Shown: piece by piece, positions 6,038-9,283 of the stretch
Layout of the letters: each line of letters starts with the position of its first letter
How positions within the stretch are numbered: the first letter of the stretch is position 1
Source of the DNA: an uncultured Bdellovibrio sp.
GTDB taxonomy: Bacteria > Bdellovibrionota > Bdellovibrionia > Bdellovibrionales > Bdellovibrionaceae
Assembly (NCBI GenBank): GCA_946480995.1
Contig: CAMLMF010000070.1
Coordinates: 1-9,283 of the forward strand
Direction: 5' to 3'
Length of the DNA: 9,283 nucleotides
Translations under genes and position numbers: made by a program
Notes under the pieces: generated by a model
Told to the model about the DNA's origin: nothing
What the model saw: only the letters and a program-made list of their open reading frames with translations
The model's database searches: none

Positions 6038-6703
6038 CTATCCGACATTAGGGAAAAAACCAAAGAAATAAAACAGGATAGACAATCCCACGGCGCTCAT
6101 CACCGGCAGTGTCAGATTATCATCAAGTTTACCAATGGGAATTAATTCAGCGAAAGCTCCGACCAATCCGGCCAACAAACTTGCTACAATCACGCGATCC
6201 AAAGCAAAATCATAATAGAGCAAGTACGCCAGCGTGACCGCAGCGCAAACAAAAAATGCGGCCATAAAACCTTGAATCGATTTATGACCAAAGATTTTAT
6301 CTTTGCCATACAGAATTCCAAAGTAGCTGGCGATGGGATCAGCAAAAGCTAAAAACAAAAGTGTCAAAGCAACAACGGGACGCGGAAATAAAATGTCGAC
6401 CAGCAAAACTCCAGAAAGCAAGAACGTGGTCCCAGCAAGCTTCTTCACTTCGCTTTGGCGCATGATGGGTTTAAAGGCGTGTACAGCCCAATCATTGAGG
6501 GCCGGATTTTTATGGCGCAAGAAATCGAAGGGAACAAAAAGACACCACGCTGCAACCAGAATAGTCATTGAAACGGCTGGCGGCAGATACACATAGGCAA
6601 GGAACATCGAGAAGACTCCCCCCATATGCCAAAATTTTCGAGCATAATGAATGTCCGAACGTTTCTTTAAATCCACTGGTTGAAAAAGCCCTTCAATTAT
6701 CAT
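6038..6703 (-). CDS. Diacylglycerol/polyprenol (dolichol) kinase family membrane protein
   Basis: A polytopic inner-membrane protein of the SEC59/DGK1/VTE5-like group (COG0170 type), which phosphorylates lipid alcohols such as diacylglycerol or polyprenols, with CTP in the characterised eukaryotic members. Visible hallmarks, numbered from ATG 6703: RKFWHM (22-27), FADPIASYFG (120-129), YGKDKIFGHKSIQG (132-145), and AELIPI followed by DDN (194-196). There are about six to seven hydrophobic segments. A TTG at 6706 would add one residue, but AGGA at 6712-6709 is better spaced for the ATG at 6703 (221 residues). The family is often annotated as phosphatidate cytidylyltransferase; the motifs fit the kinase branch better. 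Position ahead of pssA suggests a role in the phospholipid precursor pool, for example recycling diacylglycerol to phosphatidate. The substrate is not determinable here. Confidence 0.85.
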   Translation of the reverse strand: MIIEGLFQPVDLKKRSDIHYARKFWHMGGVFSMFLAYVYLPPAVSMTILVAAWCLFVPFDFLRHKNPALNDWAVHAFKPIMRQSEVKKLAGTTFLLSGVLLVDILFPRPVVALTLLFLAFADPIASYFGILYGKDKIFGHKSIQGFMAAFFVCAAVTLAYLLYYDFALDRVIVASLLAGLVGAFAELIPIGKLDDNLTLPVMSAVGLSILFYFFGFFPNVG

Positions 6704-6806
6704 CAATTCCTGTCCACAAGGGAGCCACCTTAAAGGCAGAGGAAAAGAATATCAAACCAAATGATGGTACTCTAGCGGATCGCATTAAGACATTGATTTA
6801 TTTATG

Positions 6807-7307
6807 TTAAATCTTAGGAGAGCGGACGTGAATGACCTCTTCAACGGGCTTCCCGGAGCGTTCACGATAACGAATCGCAATTTCGTTGTCCCCAGAGCGA
6901 AGTTGAATCAGGTCCGTTTGATATTGATCGACACCACTGCTAAAAATCGAAGCGGTATAGCCATTACTTTTATTAACGATTTCGATGTCACCCGTCTTAA
7001 AATTTTTCAGACAGTTCTTACCTTGCAGTTGCACATAGCTGCCTTCAACATGCACGTTCACAAGACTTTGCTTTTTGCAGCTCACATCATAGGCCGTCAA
7101 CATCGCTGGCTTCACGGCATACGGCTCGACACTGGCGATCGAGCGAGCAGGCGAAGAGGCTTGAGCAGGAGCAAGCTCTGACGTCACCAACTCATCGGGC
7201 GTCGTTTCTTCGGCCGTCAACGTGTGGAAAGTTGGAATTCCCATAAGGGCTACCAACACCGCCGTAATAACCAAAAAATGTGTGTCTGAAGGCTGACGTT
7301 TAAACAT
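6807..7307 (-). CDS. Membrane-anchored periplasmic protein with an Ig-like domain
   Basis: A 166-residue protein. Residues about 10-30 (FLVITAVLVALMGIPTF) form a hydrophobic segment after a short basic N-terminus. There is no clear signal-peptidase motif or lipobox, so a signal anchor is likely. Residues 31-70 are a Pro/Ala/Ser/Glu-rich linker. Residues 72-163 form a beta-sandwich-like domain (VHVEGSYVQLQGKNC, VNKSNGYTASIFS, TDLIQLRSGDNEIAIRYR), similar to Ig-like or glucodextranase-type accessory domains. C77 and C99 could form a disulfide. AGGA closely precedes ATG 7307 (spacing about 3 nt). A TAAA-N15-GCCGATGT element upstream resembles a sigma28 promoter. It runs in the same direction as the lipid-kinase gene 100 bp downstream. 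No enzymatic motif is visible; the role may be in binding or envelope structure. Confidence 0.75.
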   Translation of the reverse strand: MFKRQPSDTHFLVITAVLVALMGIPTFHTLTAEETTPDELVTSELAPAQASSPARSIASVEPYAVKPAMLTAYDVSCKKQSLVNVHVEGSYVQLQGKNCLKNFKTGDIEIVNKSNGYTASIFSSGVDQYQTDLIQLRSGDNEIAIRYRERSGKPVEEVIHVRSPKI

Positions 7308-7313
7308 AATCCT

Positions 7314-7340
7314 ACATCGGCGCTTCTTGGCAGGACTTTA
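7314..7340 (-). promoter_or_regulatory. Candidate sigma28 (FliA-type) promoter
   Basis: On the - strand TAAA (7340-7337), exactly 15 nt, then GCCGATGT (7321-7314). The FliA consensus is TAAA-N15-GCCGATAA, so this matches 10 of 12 consensus positions. It lies directly upstream of the Ig-like membrane protein gene. Predicted initiation would fall very near its ATG (7307), which conflicts with use of the AGGA ribosome site, so the match may be fortuitous. A separate TTGACA at 7350-7345 has no fitting -10. Confidence 0.35.
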
Positions 7341-7441
7341 GCTGTGTCAAAATGGGATAAGTTAACAAGTTCAGACTTTTGTCTTAAGTTTTTCCACATT
7401 TCTTCCGTATTTAAGTCTAGTAAATTCGGGGGAAGGTTACT

Positions 7442-8539
7442 ATGGCACAGCGTTTTCTCAAAAGGATCCGAAAAATTCGCCTCCTTTCTGGCCTTATAGT
7501 CCTTTCTTTATCCGTTTTAAGTTTTCAAAATTGTGCCCCACAAAAAAAAGCCTGCGACAGTAAGACTACAAATTGTAGCGAAGGCTCCACTTCGAACTCT
7601 TCGACCAGTGGAAACTCAAGTGGTAATAGCAGTGGCACTTCGATTTGGGGCAGTCGCCCTTCGGGTTCAAGTGGTGTCAGCATCGGCAGTGGAGGTTCTT
7701 CCTCGGGTGGCTCTTCTGGGGGAGGCACTGGTGGCGGCATCGTGATCGGTGGTGGCGGAAGCGGCGGCAGTGGTGGTTCCGGTGGTTCTGGCGGGGGAAG
7801 TTCCGGAGGCGGTACCGGCACAGATACGACTTTCCGAATTGTCAAACAACCAGCGACATCCAGTGTAAATGAAAAAGCGTCCTTTACTCTTTCTGTCTCT
7901 GTTGCGGGTGGGACTTATCCTTACAGCTATCAATGGTTTAAAGACAACCAAGCCATTTCTAATGGCGCCGGCACTTATGAATCTTACATGAACACAGCCA
8001 CGTCTTATTCCGTTGAAGGAAATTATCACGTGGTCATCAAAGATAGCGCGGGCCGCAGTTTACAAAGTGCCGTCGCACGAGTCACTATTCAAGAAATTGC
8101 GGGCGGCTGTGATGCTGGATCTTATTTTACTTTTACATCCCCTGATTACGACGTCGCTTACAAATACATTCCTGACTATTTTGACAGTGCACGCGGCAAA
8201 TACCTGCTGCACAAAAGCTATGACACCCAAGGGTTTATATACAATTACCGCAACTACTCGGGCTTGCAAGAGTACAATGTGCCGACGACATTGGCTTATT
8301 TAGACAAAACATATATTTCGTGTCGCTCGGCGATTCCGCGCATTCATGAACCTGTGCAAAATCCTGCTTATGACAATGAGTGGGGTTACTATGCACGCTT
8401 CAACGATGGTGGAAACTACAAGTATGAAGGCTCCGTAACCTTTGAATGCCGTAACAAAAAACTAAAGTTCTTGTCCAACACTTGCGCTTGGGTGCAATCG
8501 GCTCCTCCGCCTGACTGGGGTGGCGGCGGCGGATACTAG
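7442..8539 (+). CDS. Surface lipoprotein with Gly/Ser-rich stalk, Ig-like domain and Tyr-rich C-terminal region
   Basis: A 365-residue lipoprotein of unknown function. A basic n-region (QRFLKRIRKIR) and hydrophobic core (LLSGLIVLSLSVLSF) lead to FQNC, with the lipidated cysteine at C31. Residues about 50-128 are almost entirely Gly and Ser, a flexible stalk. Residues about 131-217 form an Ig-like domain (VKQPATSSVNE, SYQWFKDNQAI, GNYHVVIKDSAG) that keeps the core Trp but lacks the usual Cys pair. Residues about 223-350 are very rich in Tyr (18 between 228 and 328), with cysteines at 223, 294, 336 and 348 that could pair, and the protein ends in GGGGGY. GGAAGG stands about 6 nt before ATG 7442. 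A strong terminator follows. The layout suggests an outer-membrane-tethered adhesin or binding protein. No close family recognised. Confidence 0.85.
   Translation: MAQRFLKRIRKIRLLSGLIVLSLSVLSFQNCAPQKKACDSKTTNCSEGSTSNSSTSGNSSGNSSGTSIWGSRPSGSSGVSIGSGGSSSGGSSGGGTGGGIVIGGGGSGGSGGSGGSGGGSSGGGTGTDTTFRIVKQPATSSVNEKASFTLSVSVAGGTYPYSYQWFKDNQAISNGAGTYESYMNTATSYSVEGNYHVVIKDSAGRSLQSAVARVTIQEIAGGCDAGSYFTFTSPDYDVAYKYIPDYFDSARGKYLLHKSYDTQGFIYNYRNYSGLQEYNVPTTLAYLDKTYISCRSAIPRIHEPVQNPAYDNEWGYYARFNDGGNYKYEGSVTFECRNKKLKFLSNTCAWVQSAPPPDWGGGGGY
7589..7825 (+). repeat. Low-complexity Gly/Ser codon repeat inside the lipoprotein gene
   Basis: About 79 codons of mostly GGT/GGC/GGA and AGT/AGC/TCC, with near-repeats of a GGTGGTTCTGGCGG type unit around 7760-7810. 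The first half is Ser-rich, the second Gly-rich. Such tracts change length by slippage. It also creates a spurious Pro-rich open frame on the other strand (7525-7845). Confidence 0.7.
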
Positions 8540-8546
8540 CTGATAC

Positions 8547-8575
8547 AAAAAGAGCGCCTTCTCGGCGCTCTTTTT
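8547..8575. terminator. Bidirectional intrinsic terminator
   Basis: AAAAAGAGCGCC (8547-8558) and GGCGCTCTTTTT (8564-8575) are exact complements around a 5-nt loop. It gives a 7-bp GC-rich stem with a U run in both directions, so it can end the lipoprotein transcript (stop at 8539) and the ExbD transcript (stop at 8580) arriving from the other side. Confidence 0.92.
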
Positions 8576-8579
8576 ATTT

Positions 8580-8987
8580 TTATTTCTTATCAATACTGAT
8601 GGCGAACTTTTTAACTCCGGAACCTTTAACGACGTCTAAGACTCCGACCACTTTTCCGTGGGGCACATCTTTGTCAGCAGAAATAATCGCTTGAACCTCG
8701 GCATTCTTCGCGACTTCTTCAAGAGCTTTGGCTTTCACCTGCTCTTCGTCCACGAAGGTCCCATTTAAGTTGATGCGACCATCTGCTGTTAAAGCAATGT
8801 TCAATTTACTTGGAGCCGTTTGGTCTCCGCTAGCGGCTTTCGGTAAATTGACGTTAATGGTTGGTTTCATAAACATGGGTGCCGTCACCATGAAGATGAT
8901 CAGAACCACCAGAATAATATCCACCAAGGGGACAACGTTAATGTCCGCTATGGCTTCGTTGTCACCACTATCACCAAATGCTGCCAT
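8580..8987 (-). CDS. ExbD/TolR-family biopolymer transport protein
   Basis: A 135-residue inner-membrane partner of the ExbB/TolQ proton channel. It couples proton motive force to envelope work such as TonB-driven uptake, Tol-Pal function or, in related systems, gliding. It has one transmembrane helix at residues about 18-36 (VVPLVDIILVVLIIFMVTAP) with the essential proton-binding Asp at D23. The periplasmic domain follows (INVNLPKA, INLNGTFVDEEQV, VQAIISADKDVPHGKVVGVLD, FAISIDKK). The frame extends upstream to 9023, but those residues overlap the preceding gene. ATG 8987 gives the normal family N-terminus and lies 2 nt after the ExbB stop, with AAGG about 9 nt upstream. Sequence alone does not separate ExbD from TolR or AglS-like members, so I give no symbol. 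Confidence 0.93.
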   Translation of the reverse strand: MAAFGDSGDNEAIADINVVPLVDIILVVLIIFMVTAPMFMKPTINVNLPKAASGDQTAPSKLNIALTADGRINLNGTFVDEEQVKAKALEEVAKNAEVQAIISADKDVPHGKVVGVLDVVKGSGVKKFAISIDKK

Positions 8988-8989
8988 GA

Positions 8990-9283
8990 TTACATACCTT
9001 TTTTCTTCGCGTAAGCGAGGCAAAGTTCTTTGACACTCTCTAAGCTTTGGAAAATCGATTTCACTTGTTTGCTGTAATAGTTGTAAGCCGCAACCGCAGG
9101 GATCGCCACGAAAAGACCTGCAGCAGTTGCTACAAGGGCCATCGAGATACCAGCCATCACCGTTTGTTGGCCCGCTTCAGGCGCTGTCGCCAAATCATTG
9201 AACGCCTTCATGATACCTAAAACTGTCCCGAACAAACCAATGTACGGAGCATTCGAACCCACTGTCGCCAAGAAGCCTAAGAA
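8990..9283 (-). CDS. ExbB/TolQ/MotA-family proton channel protein, C-terminal part
   Basis: The frame is open to the window edge, giving the last 97 residues. The N-terminal part lies beyond base 9283. The visible part contains the diagnostic segment LATVGSNAPYIGLFGTVLGI, with the conserved Gly/Thr pattern of ExbB/TolQ, followed by a cytoplasmic link and the last transmembrane helix (ISMALVATAAGLFVAIPAV), which carries the second conserved Thr facing the ion path. The C-terminus is basic (YAKKKGM). It forms the channel into which ExbD inserts, in the inner membrane. The genes are 2 nt apart and surely cotranscribed. Which subfamily (ExbB, TolQ or gliding-motor AglR type) cannot be settled without the missing N-terminus and the genes upstream. 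Confidence 0.93.
   Translation of the reverse strand, partial: FLGFLATVGSNAPYIGLFGTVLGIMKAFNDLATAPEAGQQTVMAGISMALVATAAGLFVAIPAVAAYNYYSKQVKSIFQSLESVKELCLAYAKKKGM

Noticed and set aside
6704..6706. TTG start for the lipid-kinase-family gene
   Set aside because: The ribosome-site spacing is far too short for the TTG and better for the ATG three bases on.
6785..6810. Inverted repeat TTAAgACAT/ATGTTAA as terminator of the Ig-like protein gene
   Set aside because: It is AT-only, bulged and overlaps the stop codon, with no U run; too weak to call.
7360..7368. Shared 9-mer AGTTAACAA at 1220-1228 and 7360-7368 as a common operator
   Set aside because: A 9-base repeat is expected by chance in a window this long, and only the first copy lies in a palindrome extending beyond GTTAAC.
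7525..7845. Pro/Glu-rich open frame on the - strand
   Set aside because: It is the complement of the Gly/Ser codon repeat in the lipoprotein gene, with no ribosome site or domain.
8988..9023. Upstream extension of the ExbD-family gene by 12 residues
   Set aside because: It overlaps the end of the ExbB-family gene. ATG 8987 gives the usual N-terminus and a 2-nt gap.

Overview
The window looks like chromosome from a Bdellovibrio-type predatory bacterium (Bdellovibrionota). The evidence is the mix of families: a TIGR02147-type regulator, a CFI-box C-terminal protein, lipoproteins and small secreted proteins of no known function, and a lipobox reading FQNC, which I recall as common in Bdellovibrio. 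This is family-level inference, not a database match. There are no tRNAs, rRNAs, insertion sequences or CRISPR arrays, and the DNA is densely coding.

Left part (1-1666): the 3' end of an unrecognised gene on the + strand runs tail to tail into a TIGR02147-type transcriptional regulator on the - strand, with their stop codons overlapping. The regulator starts beside a perfect 16-bp palindrome that lies inside its likely promoter. A 206-bp intergenic region separates it from a divergent gene for a small secreted protein with four cysteines. That gene's leader holds several inverted repeats and a cluster of G runs.

Middle left (1660-4070, - strand): a two-gene unit joined by an ATGA overlap. 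It encodes a secreted, C-terminally membrane-anchored CFI-box protein and then a protein with a signal peptide, an acidic/proline-rich segment and a probable outer-membrane beta-barrel. The pair may form an envelope-spanning module of unknown function.

Middle right (4156-6703, - strand): a probable housekeeping operon made of a dolichol-kinase/diacylglycerol-polyprenol-kinase family membrane protein, phosphatidylserine synthase (pssA) and aspartate-semialdehyde dehydrogenase (asd). asd starts inside the end of pssA. The unit joins phospholipid synthesis to the lysine/diaminopimelate/threonine/methionine branch.

Right part (6807-9283): a membrane-anchored protein with a periplasmic Ig-like domain (- strand) is divergent from a large surface lipoprotein (+ strand) with a Gly/Ser-rich stalk, an Ig-like domain and a tyrosine-rich C-terminal region. 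A strong bidirectional terminator then separates the lipoprotein from an ExbB/TolQ-ExbD/TolR pair (- strand), whose first gene runs off the window.

Most of the genes act in the cell envelope (inner membrane, periplasm or outer membrane). The least described parts are the regulator/small-protein pair, the CFI-box/beta-barrel pair and the Gly/Ser-stalk lipoprotein.
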